A stretch of DNA of 64,000 bases from a virus. How positions within the stretch are numbered: position 1 is the first letter of the stretch; each line of letters begins with the position of its first letter. The notes under the pieces were generated by a model that saw only the letters and a list, made by a program, of their open reading frames with translations, had not been told where the DNA came from and did no database searches. This document shows, one piece after another, positions 6,733 through 13,634 of this stretch. The DNA lies in IMG/VR virus record IMGVR_UViG_3300033153_007660, positions 1 through 64,000 of that record; one strand, written 5' to 3'. Both the position numbers and the translations under genes were made by a program.

Positions 6733-7560
6733 ATGCCCGAAGAGCAAATGCATGACAACGAAGTAGAAGCAAAGAAGGCTAAGCATTACGTAGCGTTCAT
6801 CATGGACCGCTCGAGTTCCATGCGAAGCTTCGGAGCGGAGGCAGTAGATGCCTTCAACCAACAGATCGAGACGACCAAGAAGACACTCGAAGACAAGGAT
6901 ACGATCGAGGCAGAGGTCTGCCTAGTTACCTTCTCTTCTACAGTCGACGCACCAGAGCTCTGGTGTAGACCACTAGAGGAAGTGCAGCCCTGGAATCAGG
7001 AAGACTATCAGCCCTCAGGGATGACAGCTATGTTCGATGCCATGGGCTTTACAATCCAGAAGCTGAAGCAACAGCCAGACATCGATGATCCAACTACTTC
7101 TGTACTCATAATCGTCATCACTGATGGGAATGAGAACAGCAGCAGAGAGTACCAGGCAAGCAGGATCCGCCAGCTAGTCAGCGAAGCAGAGGCTACCAAT
7201 CGCTGGACGATCACCTATGAAGGTGCTAACGTGGACCTCAATGAAGTCCAGGATCAGATCCATGTGGCAGCTGGGAACATGCTGTCCTTCAACGCTAGTG
7301 CCCAAGGATTCTCAACCTCTACAGTAACAAGAGGAACAGCAGCAGGTGCCTATTACTCCACCGTTGACGAGGGAGTAGATAGATTCAGAGTAAGTGGATG
7401 TGCCGGAGACCTATCAACTAAGAGCTTCTACGGAGGAACTGATGATGGATCAATCTCTAGAGCAGGATCAAGCGCAGATACAAGCCCTGACTCTGTTGTT
7501 CAGACTACCTCTGATGGTACCGAAGGTACCGACGATACGAGCGAGGCTTCTCAGGACTAA
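6733..7560 (+). CDS. von Willebrand factor A domain protein, 275 aa
   Basis: A vWA fold with a MIDAS metal site: D-R-S-S-S-M (DxSxS) near residue 23, S-G-M-T-A near 97 and T-D-G-N-E near 128. The C-terminal 60 residues are Ser/Thr/Asp-rich and low complexity. Such cytosolic vWA proteins usually mediate metal-dependent protein binding. Start ATG 6733 has an AAAGGAG ribosome site. A second vWA protein is at 14327. Confidence 0.85.
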   Translation: MPEEQMHDNEVEAKKAKHYVAFIMDRSSSMRSFGAEAVDAFNQQIETTKKTLEDKDTIEAEVCLVTFSSTVDAPELWCRPLEEVQPWNQEDYQPSGMTAMFDAMGFTIQKLKQQPDIDDPTTSVLIIVITDGNENSSREYQASRIRQLVSEAEATNRWTITYEGANVDLNEVQDQIHVAAGNMLSFNASAQGFSTSTVTRGTAAGAYYSTVDEGVDRFRVSGCAGDLSTKSFYGGTDDGSISRAGSSADTSPDSVVQTTSDGTEGTDDTSEASQD

Positions 7561-7751
7561 TGTCCATGAGATACTGTAAGAACTGTGCAATGCACACCTC
7601 CCTCCCTCAGGTAGAGAACCTGGAGGAGGGGGAGTGTGAAGTCTGCGGGGACACCAAGCCCTGTATGGATCTACCCGCAATCAGTCTATCTAAGAGTAAG
7701 ATGAAGGAAGTACGACATAAAATGACCCTTAAGAAGGCAATTTCCAAATAA
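7560..7751 (+). CDS. Zinc-ribbon protein, 63 aa
   Basis: C-K-N-C and C-E-V-C pairs, then a basic C-terminus (KMKEVRHKMTLKK). Starts in a TAATG overlap with the vWA gene. Function unknown. Confidence 0.7.
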   Translation: MSMRYCKNCAMHTSLPQVENLEEGECEVCGDTKPCMDLPAISLSKSKMKEVRHKMTLKKAISK

Positions 7752-7790
7752 TTTTTTAGAGCGGACTATGGTTCTAGAAAAATGAGAAAA

Positions 7791-7864
7791 CGGTGCGTAG
7801 CTCAGTTGCGAAGAGCATCTGGCTTTTAACCAGATTGTCGAGGGTTCGATCCCCTCCGCACCGA
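7791..7864 (+). tRNA. tRNA-Lys (TTT)
   Basis: Acceptor CGGTGCG/CGCACCG; anticodon arm TCTGG-CTTTTAA-CCAGA gives TTT; T-loop TTCGATC; discriminator A. Confidence 0.92.
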
Positions 7865-7868
7865 CAAC

Positions 7869-8062
7869 AAGAACTCTCGCAAGAGAGGGTACCGAAAGGT
7901 GCACACCGAGGTAGTCGAGCTCAACCCTCGCTACCTCAAAAGAGGGAGTCCGGGCAAAACACAGGCTCTAGATGTTCTCTAGGCTTAGTGGGTCTGGCTG
8001 GTCCGCAAGGGATCCTAACGCGGCTAAGCTGGTAGTAGGTTCGAATCCTACACTCTCGCCAA
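7869..8062 (+). ncRNA. Structured RNA with tRNA-like 3' end
   Basis: About 190 nt with no credible ORF. In order: CTCTC-GCAA-GAGAG and ACC-GAAA-GGT hairpins (both GNRA tetraloops), an 11-bp stem GAGGTAG(T)CGAG/CTCGCTACCTC, a GCTTAG/CTAAGC stem enclosing a CC-GCAA-GG hairpin, then a perfect T-arm GTAGG-TTCGAAT-CCTAC. The last part is ACTCTCG with C at the discriminator position, a His-tRNA trait. The best 5' partner is GAGGGAGT (from about 7945), which gives G-1:C73 and 6 of 7 pairs, and a GTG triplet sits near 7988. It may be an interrupted tRNA-His or a new ncRNA class. Confidence 0.6.
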
Positions 8063-8068
8063 AAAAAC

Positions 8069-8140
8069 TGAGGGGTAGTTCAGTGGGAGAACGCCAGGTT
8101 TTGGACCTGGATGTCGAGAGTTCAATCCTCTCCCCCTCAA
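8069..8140 (+). tRNA. tRNA-Gln (TTG)
   Basis: Acceptor TGAGGGG/CCCCTCA; anticodon arm CCAGG-TTTTGGA-CCTGG gives TTG; T-arm GAGAG-TTCAATC-CTCTC. Confidence 0.92.
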
Positions 8141-8153
8141 CAAGGAGATAGAG

Positions 8154-8414
8154 ATGGCAGTCAAGACAGAGAATTCATTCACGGCAGCACAAGAGAAGGC
8201 TTTTCGGAAAGCTGTACAAGAGAACATGTCTGTGTTCATTCGTGACGAGGCAAGAAGACTCGCCCACCTCGCAGTCAAAAGATACATTAAAGAGAAGAAG
8301 AAAGAACTCGACGTTGAGCTACGTAAACTAGTCAAGAAAGAGCTAGACGGCAAGCTTCCTGAGCTAGTAAAAGATTATCTCGACAAGACAGTTCTTGGGA
8401 GCTATGACTACTAA
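8154..8414 (+). CDS. Helical basic protein, 86 aa
   Basis: Not recognised. Entirely helical-looking, with a Lys/Glu-rich central coiled-coil (about residues 40-78). AAGGAG precedes the ATG. Flanked by two Gln tRNAs. Confidence 0.7.
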   Translation: MAVKTENSFTAAQEKAFRKAVQENMSVFIRDEARRLAHLAVKRYIKEKKKELDVELRKLVKKELDGKLPELVKDYLDKTVLGSYDY

Positions 8415-8417
8415 CAC

Positions 8418-8488
8418 TGGGGTATAAGCTAACGGTAAACTGACGGCCTCTGAAGTCGTTCTTCGGGGTTCAAATCCCTGTGCCCCAA
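8418..8488 (+). tRNA. tRNA-Gln (CTG)
   Basis: Acceptor TGGGGTA/TGCCCCA; anticodon arm ACGGC-CTCTGAA-GTCGT gives CTG; T-loop TTCAAAT; discriminator A. Confidence 0.9.
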
Positions 8489-8505
8489 CAAAGAAAGAAG
8501 AAGAG

Positions 8506-9468
8506 ATGTTCACTCCCAGCTATTCCTACGATGACATTGGTCTGGTTCCTCAGATGATGTCAACCATCGACTCGAGAGACGAGTGCGATGTCACCCAGAG
8601 CTTCCTGGGCCTACGAAAGAAGCTCCCAATCCTGATCGCCCCCATGGAATCAGCTGTTGATATCGCTATGGTGAAGGAGGCAGCCAGACATGGAGTGAGT
8701 GCCTGCAGTCCCAGAGGACTACGACGGGGCAATAGTATTCCTACCGTATCAGTAAAGAACACGGCTCAAGAGTATGACATCAACGATAATCCAGACCTTG
8801 TCTGTCTGGACACGGCCAATGGGTATGCTGCTAACGTAGAGAAGGCAATCCAAACACTCAGGGACCTCAACAAAAAGGTCAGAATCATTACGGGGAACGT
8901 AGGATCTCTAGCCGGATTTACATTTCTCAATGGGCTCGAGGTCAACGCTGTCCGAGTAGGCATAGGTAACGGGTCTGTCTGCTCTACCTCTATCGCTACT
9001 GGAGTAGGGATGGGGCAAGCTACTCTAGTCAGACAGATAGCCAAGTGGAGAGAGGTAGCACAACCTAGCCACAAGACAGCTATCATAGCTGACGGTGGTA
9101 TCTGGACAGCAGGTCATGTCTCTAAAGCTATTGCACTAGGTGCCGACGTTGTTATGGCTGGCAGATTGTTCGCAGCTACCAAAGAGAGTCCCGGCGACGT
9201 TGTTAAGTTCCAAGGCAGACTTTACAAGCAGCACAAAGGACAAGCCTCCTTCGCAGTCAAAAGGTCTCAACATTACGTAGAAGGGGATGACACACTGGTT
9301 CCTCTGATGGGGACAGTAGAAGAGGTCCTCGAGAGGATCAAAGATGGACTGAGGTCAGCCATGGCTTACATGAACGCGCGCGATCTCAATGAGTTCCGCT
9401 ATTATCCTGACCACTACTTCACTCTCCTATCAGGAGCAGCACACAGAGAACGAGGAATCTATGCCTGA
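8506..9468 (+). CDS. IMP dehydrogenase / GMP reductase family enzyme
   Basis: A 320-aa TIM-barrel enzyme of the IMPDH/GMPR family without CBS domains. The substrate loop V-G-I-G-N-G-S-V-C-S-T carries the catalytic Cys, and I-A-D-G-G-I-W and the GRLFAATKESPG phosphate loop also match. The residues that separate IMPDH (IMP to XMP) from GMPR (GMP to IMP) cannot be read with certainty; the C-terminal part looks somewhat GMPR-like. Together with the PurA-like gene at 15191 it would steer the IMP/GMP/AMP balance or feed a modified purine. The downstream gene overlaps its end by 8 nt. Confidence 0.88.
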   Translation: MFTPSYSYDDIGLVPQMMSTIDSRDECDVTQSFLGLRKKLPILIAPMESAVDIAMVKEAARHGVSACSPRGLRRGNSIPTVSVKNTAQEYDINDNPDLVCLDTANGYAANVEKAIQTLRDLNKKVRIITGNVGSLAGFTFLNGLEVNAVRVGIGNGSVCSTSIATGVGMGQATLVRQIAKWREVAQPSHKTAIIADGGIWTAGHVSKAIALGADVVMAGRLFAATKESPGDVVKFQGRLYKQHKGQASFAVKRSQHYVEGDDTLVPLMGTVEEVLERIKDGLRSAMAYMNARDLNEFRYYPDHYFTLLSGAAHRERGIYA

Positions 9469-9706
9469 CAGACAAGAAGAGATCCTGAAGACCCTCGAGG
9501 AGATTGAGGAAGGCAAAGGACAAACCCTTTCTGGTACATTCTGGAGGGCTAAGTACGAGCAGGACGTTAAGTGGCTGATGAAGGATAGATTAGCTAAACT
9601 AGACCAGCTGCTCAAGTTCAGAGAAGAGATCAAAAAGATCTGGACAATCGTAGAAGAACAGGGTAAAACATTGAAAGAAGTACAGAAGAAACTATTGGGC
9701 TCGTAA
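9461..9706 (+). CDS. Hypothetical helical protein, 81 aa
   Basis: Start ATG 9461 (MPDRQEEIL) overlaps the end of the preceding enzyme gene. Coiled-coil-like Lys/Glu-rich sequence throughout. The last 10 nt lie in the acceptor and position 8-9 of tRNA-Ala. Not recognised. Confidence 0.7.
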   Translation: MPDRQEEILKTLEEIEEGKGQTLSGTFWRAKYEQDVKWLMKDRLAKLDQLLKFREEIKKIWTIVEEQGKTLKEVQKKLLGS

Positions 9707-9769
9707 CTCAACTGGTAGAGTTCCTGGTTTGCAACCAGGATGTAGCAGGTTCAACTCCTGTCGGGTCCA
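9697..9769 (+). tRNA. tRNA-Ala (TGC)
   Basis: Acceptor GGGCTCG/CGGGTCC (with G-U pairs); anticodon arm CCTGG-TTTGCAA-CCAGG gives TGC; T-arm GCAGG-TTCAACT-CCTGT; discriminator A. Confidence 0.9.
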
Positions 9770-9775
9770 CAATCA

Positions 9776-9890
9776 CGTGGTGAAGTAGAGAGATACTTCG
9801 AGGTTCAATCCCTTGTTCTCCCGCAACTATGGGAGAAGCCGATGACTTGGTCTCCTAAACCTTGTTTGAGGTGGTTAAAAGCTCTCCACG
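9776..9890 (+). tRNA. Putative circularly permuted class II tRNA (Ser-like)
   Basis: The 3' half comes first: CGTGG (9776-9780), variable stem GAAGTA/TACTTC, T-arm CGAGG-TTCAATC-CCTTG, acceptor TTCTCCC (9816-9822), discriminator G9823. After CAACTAT comes GGGAGAA (9831-9837), its exact acceptor complement. A Ser-like D-arm GAG-GTGGTTAAAAG-CTC (9868-9884), T9885 and CCACG (9886-9890) follow, and CCACG pairs with CGTGG. Unlike a clean permutation, about 30 extra nt separate acceptor and D-arm, and GGAGA can alternatively pair with TCTCC (9851-9855). The anticodon cannot be assigned. A Ser identity rests on discriminator G, the long variable arm and the D-loop. Confidence 0.6.
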
Positions 9891-9931
9891 ATTTTTCCCG
9901 TGACTAAGAAGAAGGCGCAGTGAAGGCTGTC

Positions 9932-10002
9932 GGATACTTCGGCTAATGGTTAGCCATCAAACTTATTCTTTGACTACGCAGGTTCAATTCCTGCAGTACA
10001 AC
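9932..10002 (+). tRNA. tRNA-like, anticodon TAT (Ile?), incomplete acceptor
   Basis: The core is good: D-arm GGCT-AATGGTT-AGCC, anticodon arm TCAAA-CTTATTC-TTTGA, T-arm GCAGG-TTCAATT-CCTGC. Only four acceptor pairs form (TACT/AGTA); GGA faces CAA. Position 37 is T, which is unusual. It may be decaying, edited, or use outlying strands (GTCGG at 9929-9933 could pair with CCGAC at 10009-10013). Confidence 0.5.
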
Positions 10003-10032
10003 CCGTCGCCGACTTTCCTCGCCTCTTCTTTT

Positions 10033-10108
10033 GCTCCTGTGGTCCAACTGGATGGGCACTCGACTACGAATTGAGTATATGCGGGTTCGAATCCTGTCAG
10101 GAGCTCCA
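10033..10108 (+). tRNA. tRNA-Arg (ACG)
   Basis: Acceptor GCTCCTG/CAGGAGC with T discriminator and encoded CCA; anticodon arm CTCGA-CTACGAA-TTGAG gives ACG; T-loop TTCGAAT. Confidence 0.92.
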
Positions 10109-10109
10109 A

Positions 10110-10238
10110 ATGACAGACAAAGAACGACTCCTCTGGAAGCTACTCGATAGAGTACAAACAAATAGGATTAGGATGTTAAAGGCGGAGCTCAAGAGAGAAA
10201 GGGAGCGCCACCTAGAAACAGTGGAAAAATGTCCGTAG
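10110..10238 (+). CDS. Small helical basic protein, 42 aa
   Basis: Starts one base after the CCA of tRNA-Arg. Arg/Lys/Glu-rich single helix (KLLDRVQTNRIRMLKAELKR). Not recognised. Confidence 0.5.
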   Translation: MTDKERLLWKLLDRVQTNRIRMLKAELKRERERHLETVEKCP

Positions 10239-10333
10239 GCAGTCACTTTGCACCTCTAGGTACCCGCGAGGCTGTATCGAAGCGGAACGGTGCTGTAAGA
10301 AAGAAAAGAACAGATCACATAGAGAGAGAAGAA

Positions 10334-11503
10334 ATGACAGATATCATCAGCAAAAGCCTTGATAGAGACGGAGTCCAGGCTCTTTATGAGAGCAGTCTCT
10401 CAATGTCTACCATGCTCTACCAAGAAGCCCTCAGAACAGGAGAGACCTACCTTCATGGCAGCTTTCATGGCTGCTCACCAAAAAGTCCCAATGAGATGCT
10501 TATGGAGTGGTTCCAGGAGTATCGATGCTGGGCAAGACATGTCAAAATGTTCACGCCCGAGCAGCTGGAAGAAAAACCTGAGAACCTGATCCTAGACAAG
10601 AAGTCAGGAAACTTTGCTCTAGTCGCTAGAAATCAACGAAGTTCGGTAGACTTTAGGGGGATATGTCGTCATGACAGGGACCCAAGTCTCAAATGGGAAT
10701 ATCACATTGCCTTCTCTACTCTCGAGGAGAAAGAGATGCTTCGCCTTGCTGATATTAAAGAGGCATTGGCACATGACAAAGAGAGTATACAAGGAGAAAT
10801 ATATAGCCTGGTAGTAAGACAGGGAGGTCTGAAAACCGAGACACTCCACTTCTTTGAAGAAGAGATCATCGAAGAGAACTATAGCGAGAGCGTAGTTAAA
10901 GGCTATCGTGATGTGATCGAAGAGATGAAGCTCGAGATTCCTTTCGGTCGACTAGTGATCTTCTCTGGTGCACCAGGAGTAGGGAAGAGTTTTCTTCTGA
11001 GGTCTATGATCTCAGAGATAGATAACTCAGTGAACATCCTTGTTCCATCCAAGATGGCAAGTACACTAGACAACCCAGAACTACTGAGCCTGCTACTTGG
11101 ATTCAGGACCCGACAGAATGCTAACGAGTGCATCACCTTCTTCATCGAAGATGCTGATGCTTGCCTGGCCCCAAGAATGTCAGACAATATCTCAGTAGTG
11201 AGCTCACTACTCAACCTGACAGACGGGCTCTTTGGTACAGCTCTGAACCTCAGAATAATAACAACAACCAACGCAGAGAAGCCTGACTTCGATCCGGCTA
11301 TGGTAAGGGCAGGTAGATTACTCAAGCATATCGAGGTCCCACACCTCAGCCCAGGGGAGGCAGAGAGAGCCTATAAGAGAATGACTGGGAAGGACACAGT
11401 GTTCATAGGCAAGACCACGTTAGCTGAAGTCTATGCTCGGTCCTATGACAAAGAGCAAGAGAAGACAGAGAAGAAAGCTGTCGGCTTTGGGCAGGCAGAT
11501 TAG
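10334..11503 (+). CDS. AAA+ ATPase, 389 aa
   Basis: Residues 1-190 form a domain I do not recognise. The AAA+ core has Walker A G-A-P-G-V-G-K-S near residue 213 and Walker B I-T-F-F-I-E-D-A-D near 268. The sensor-type T-T-T-N-A and an R-A-G-R-L arginine-finger-like stretch follow. Start set at ATG 10334 (MTDIISKS); an upstream in-frame ATG at 10229 would overlap the previous gene and a stem-rich stretch (GCACC...GGTGC, 10251-10293). Probably a remodelling or clamp-loader-like ATPase; the partner is unknown. Confidence 0.82.
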   Translation: MTDIISKSLDRDGVQALYESSLSMSTMLYQEALRTGETYLHGSFHGCSPKSPNEMLMEWFQEYRCWARHVKMFTPEQLEEKPENLILDKKSGNFALVARNQRSSVDFRGICRHDRDPSLKWEYHIAFSTLEEKEMLRLADIKEALAHDKESIQGEIYSLVVRQGGLKTETLHFFEEEIIEENYSESVVKGYRDVIEEMKLEIPFGRLVIFSGAPGVGKSFLLRSMISEIDNSVNILVPSKMASTLDNPELLSLLLGFRTRQNANECITFFIEDADACLAPRMSDNISVVSSLLNLTDGLFGTALNLRIITTTNAEKPDFDPAMVRAGRLLKHIEVPHLSPGEAERAYKRMTGKDTVFIGKTTLAEVYARSYDKEQEKTEKKAVGFGQAD

Positions 11504-11542
11504 GGTTGAAATAATCTCATAAGGAGTGTATCTTGTGAGTTC

Positions 11543-11616
11543 TGGGGCGATAGCTCAGTTGGTAGAGCACTTGATTGAAGCTCAAGGTGTCGGGGGATCG
11601 TGACCCTCTCGTCCCA
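11543..11616 (+). tRNA. tRNA-Phe (GAA)
   Basis: Acceptor GGGGCGA/TCGTCCC; anticodon arm CTTGA-TTGAAGC-TCAAG gives GAA. T-stem GGGGG/CCCTC with loop ATCGTGA, so A replaces T at position 54. Confidence 0.9.
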
Positions 11617-11619
11617 CAA

Positions 11620-11692
11620 CCACCCATAGTGTAACGTAGCACGCATGGCTGATTACCGTGTAGCAAGGGTTCAAGTCCTTTTGGGTGGACCA
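11620..11692 (+). tRNA. tRNA-Ile (GAT), copy 1
   Basis: Acceptor CCACCCA/TGGGTGG, discriminator A, encoded CCA. Anticodon arm CATGG-CTGATTA-CCGTG gives GAT; T-loop TTCAAGT. Confidence 0.88.
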
Positions 11693-11848
11693 ATAGCACA
11701 GTTCAAATGTAGCTGTGGGTATCGATGGACTGTGCCTATCTCAGTCTACAAGAAGCAGAAAGAGCCATGTCCCATGTGCGATAGCCTCTACTACACATGG
11801 CTAAACTGGGAAGAGATAGTAAAACGCTCCCGTCTTCCAAAGGAATAG
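11645..11848 (+). CDS. Zinc-ribbon ORF overlapping two tRNAs, about 50-67 aa
   Basis: The C-terminal part is convincing (F-K-C-S-C-G-Y and C-P-M-C-D, a zinc ribbon) but the start is unclear. ATG 11645 and TTG 11681 both lie inside tRNA-Ile, and the stop lies inside tRNA-Glu. If real, the functional protein probably begins near 11681. Confidence 0.5.
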   Translation: MADYRVARVQVLLGGPIAQFKCSCGYRWTVPISVYKKQKEPCPMCDSLYYTWLNWEEIVKRSRLPKE

Positions 11849-11899
11849 GATGTCGGTCTTTCACATCGATGATGTCGGGTTCAAGTCCCACCGGGAGCA
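11826..11899 (+). tRNA. tRNA-Glu (TTC)
   Basis: Acceptor GCTCCCG/CGGGAGC; anticodon arm TCGGT-CTTTCAC-ATCGA gives TTC; T-loop TTCAAGT. Shares its acceptor with tRNA-Glu(CTC) at 2056. Confidence 0.9.
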
Positions 11900-11902
11900 C
11901 AA

Positions 11903-11975
11903 GCGGGTATAACTCAATTGGCAGAGTGCTAGCCTTCCAAGCTAGATGTCGCAGGTTCGACTCCTGTTGCCCGCA
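11903..11975 (+). tRNA. tRNA-Gly (TCC)
   Basis: Acceptor GCGGGTA/TGCCCGC; anticodon arm CTAGC-CTTCCAA-GCTAG gives TCC; T-loop TTCGACT. A small AGTACC/GGTACT hairpin follows. Confidence 0.93.
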
Positions 11976-12016
11976 CAAACAGTACCCAAGGGGTACTTGT
12001 AACACATGAGAGAACA

Positions 12017-12277
12017 ATGCAAAGAAAGAAGAAAGTAACCAAAAAGAAGAAGGTAGTGAAGAAGAAGGCGACTAAGACCCTTCCTAAGTTTGTCAGAAAG
12101 ATCGTCGAGACACCACGTCTATCTATCGAGACCAAACCAGGACGATTTTGGACTCTAGATCAGACAGATCCTGATGAGATCTCAATCACCGTACCCTGTG
12201 GAGATGAAGCCGCAGTAACGAAAGAAGACTGGGTCGCCCTCCGTGAAGGATTCGATCGTCTCTTCGGAACCAAGTAA
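12017..12277 (+). CDS. Hypothetical protein with poly-basic N-terminus, 86 aa
   Basis: The first 30 residues are mostly Lys (KKKVTKKKKVVKKKATK), likely nucleic-acid binding. The remaining 55 residues are a compact acidic domain. Not recognised. Followed 2 nt later by a membrane protein gene. Confidence 0.7.
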   Translation: MQRKKKVTKKKKVVKKKATKTLPKFVRKIVETPRLSIETKPGRFWTLDQTDPDEISITVPCGDEAAVTKEDWVALREGFDRLFGTK

Positions 12278-12279
12278 TC

Positions 12280-12705
12280 ATGCGATTCCTACTCCACTTC
12301 CTAGGTGCCCTCTGGTGCCTGCCTGCCACTATCATAGTCTGGCTAGTCTATATCCTCCCAATGTGGTTAGTCTTCAATGACCTTACCTTCGAAAGATGGG
12401 ATGGTCCATTCATAGCTAGGTTCTCAGTCAACACAAGAAACCCAAGGATGATTGGATGGCACAGAAGCCAATGGAATTCCTGGGGCGGAGTAGGGCTACC
12501 ATGTGCATATGTCTACCGAGACGAGCCCTGGCTTTCAGCATGGAAAGAAACATTTTGTCGCCATGAGAAGAGACATTGTATGCAATGGTTTGTCCTAGGC
12601 ATACTCTTCCCTCTTGTCTATGGTATAGGAATGCTCATAGGATTAGCTCGAGGAGATACTCATGGCGAGAATCCTCTCGAGATAGATGCAGAGAGAGCAG
12701 AATAG
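12280..12705 (+). CDS. Membrane protein with HExxH motif, 141 aa
   Basis: An N-terminal hydrophobic segment (residues 5-32) and a second near 101-121. H-E-K-R-H is near residue 94, just before the second TM. The ending E-N-P-L-E-I-D-A-E resembles the downstream Glu motif of small membrane metallopeptidase-like proteins. Activity is inferred. Second of three HExxH membrane proteins in the window. Confidence 0.75.
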   Translation: MRFLLHFLGALWCLPATIIVWLVYILPMWLVFNDLTFERWDGPFIARFSVNTRNPRMIGWHRSQWNSWGGVGLPCAYVYRDEPWLSAWKETFCRHEKRHCMQWFVLGILFPLVYGIGMLIGLARGDTHGENPLEIDAERAE

Positions 12706-12714
12706 GAGACCGTG

Positions 12715-12981
12715 ATGAGACACAAAGGTGGAAAGAAGCGTGACAAGCCAGCTGGCAGTTGTCGTAGAAAAGGTAGTCCAACGTCGATAAAGCTCGCCAG
12801 TGGTCTGTGTAATACAATCCAGGGTGTCTGGAAGCCTATCAATGACTGCAATGAGCTCGATATGCAGATGAAGACTTACTATCAGCGTCAGGCAGAAAGA
12901 GCTCAGTGGAATCAAGAGAGAAACAAGATCGCTCGAGCTAACAGAGGTAGTCGCGGCGGTAAGAAGAACTGGGCGGCATAA
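12715..12981 (+). CDS. Basic protein, 88 aa
   Basis: Gly/Lys/Arg-rich ends flank a short helix; two Cys in the middle. ATG 12715 directly follows an in-frame GTG. AGGAGA precedes the start. Likely nucleic-acid binding. Not recognised. Confidence 0.65.
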   Translation: MRHKGGKKRDKPAGSCRRKGSPTSIKLASGLCNTIQGVWKPINDCNELDMQMKTYYQRQAERAQWNQERNKIARANRGSRGGKKNWAA

Positions 12982-12983
12982 TC

Positions 12984-13181
12984 ATGGCACTAATACTAAT
13001 GATCTTCATTCTGATGGCACTGGCAGCTCCAGCTGTCATAATCTGGGCAGTCAATGTCCTACTTCTAGCCGCTGGCTCAGCCCTGGTGATCCCTATCACG
13101 ATTAAGACATGGTTCGCCACGCTCCTTATCATAGTCTTCTTTGGTGGCGCTGCAGGTACTGCTAGCAATTCAAAAAGGTAA
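12984..13181 (+). CDS. Two-TM membrane protein, 65 aa
   Basis: Two long hydrophobic segments (about residues 2-32 and 36-55) and a short basic tail (SNSKR). Starts 2 nt after the preceding stop. Holin-like size, but no further support for lysis. Confidence 0.65.
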   Translation: MALILMIFILMALAAPAVIIWAVNVLLLAAGSALVIPITIKTWFATLLIIVFFGGAAGTASNSKR

Positions 13182-13200
13182 GTGGTAAACTGCCGCCATT

Positions 13201-13274
13201 GGACTCGTAGCTCAATTAGGCAGAGCATCCGGTTCTTACCCGGAAGGCTGAGGGTTCGATGCCCCCCGAGTCCA
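13201..13274 (+). tRNA. tRNA-Lys (CTT)
   Basis: Acceptor GGACTCG/CGAGTCC; anticodon arm TCCGG-TTCTTAC-CCGGA gives CTT; T-arm GAGGG-TTCGATG-CCCCC with one A-C mismatch. Confidence 0.9.
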
Positions 13275-13286
13275 CAAGGAGAAACA

Positions 13287-13634
13287 ATGGTCAAGATAGT
13301 CACGATGTGTAGACAAGGGCTCTGTAGATCTGTAGCCTTAGCAGACGTACTCAAGCTCCACTTCGAACCAGTCGACGTCATTCCAATCGGTCACTTCGGA
13401 AACACCAAAGAGACTAGAGATATGCTCATTGACTGGGCTGACAAAGTCGTTGTCATGGAAGCAAACTACGCAAAGTATGTGGCTGACCGAGACAAGCACA
13501 AGGTCCTCATCTGTGATGTAGGACCTGACATCTTTGGCAACTCTAAGAACCGGAAACTCATCGACACAGTATGGTGTTGGACCAGGAACAATGCGAAAGA
13601 GCTCGGGATAACTGAGCACAAGAAAAGACTATAA
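13287..13634 (+). CDS. Low-molecular-weight phosphatase-like protein, 115 aa
   Basis: The phosphate loop C-R-Q-G-L-C-R-S right after the first strand fits the C-x5-R signature of LMW protein tyrosine phosphatases and arsenate reductases. D-V-G-P-D near residue 74 could supply the general acid. The protein is shorter than classical LMW-PTPs (about 150). Target unknown. Start ATG 13287 with AAGGAG lies just after tRNA-Lys. Confidence 0.75.
   Translation: MVKIVTMCRQGLCRSVALADVLKLHFEPVDVIPIGHFGNTKETRDMLIDWADKVVVMEANYAKYVADRDKHKVLICDVGPDIFGNSKNRKLIDTVWCWTRNNAKELGITEHKKRL

Noticed and set aside
7940-7960. GAGGGAGTCCGGGC resembles the conserved 5' core of RNase P RNA
   Set aside because: The matching 3' core and the needed length are absent; the whole element is about 190 nt with a tRNA-like end.
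10251-10293. GCACC...GGTGC and CCGC...GCGG stems before the AAA gene
   Set aside because: No T-arm or anticodon arm; too weak to call an RNA gene.
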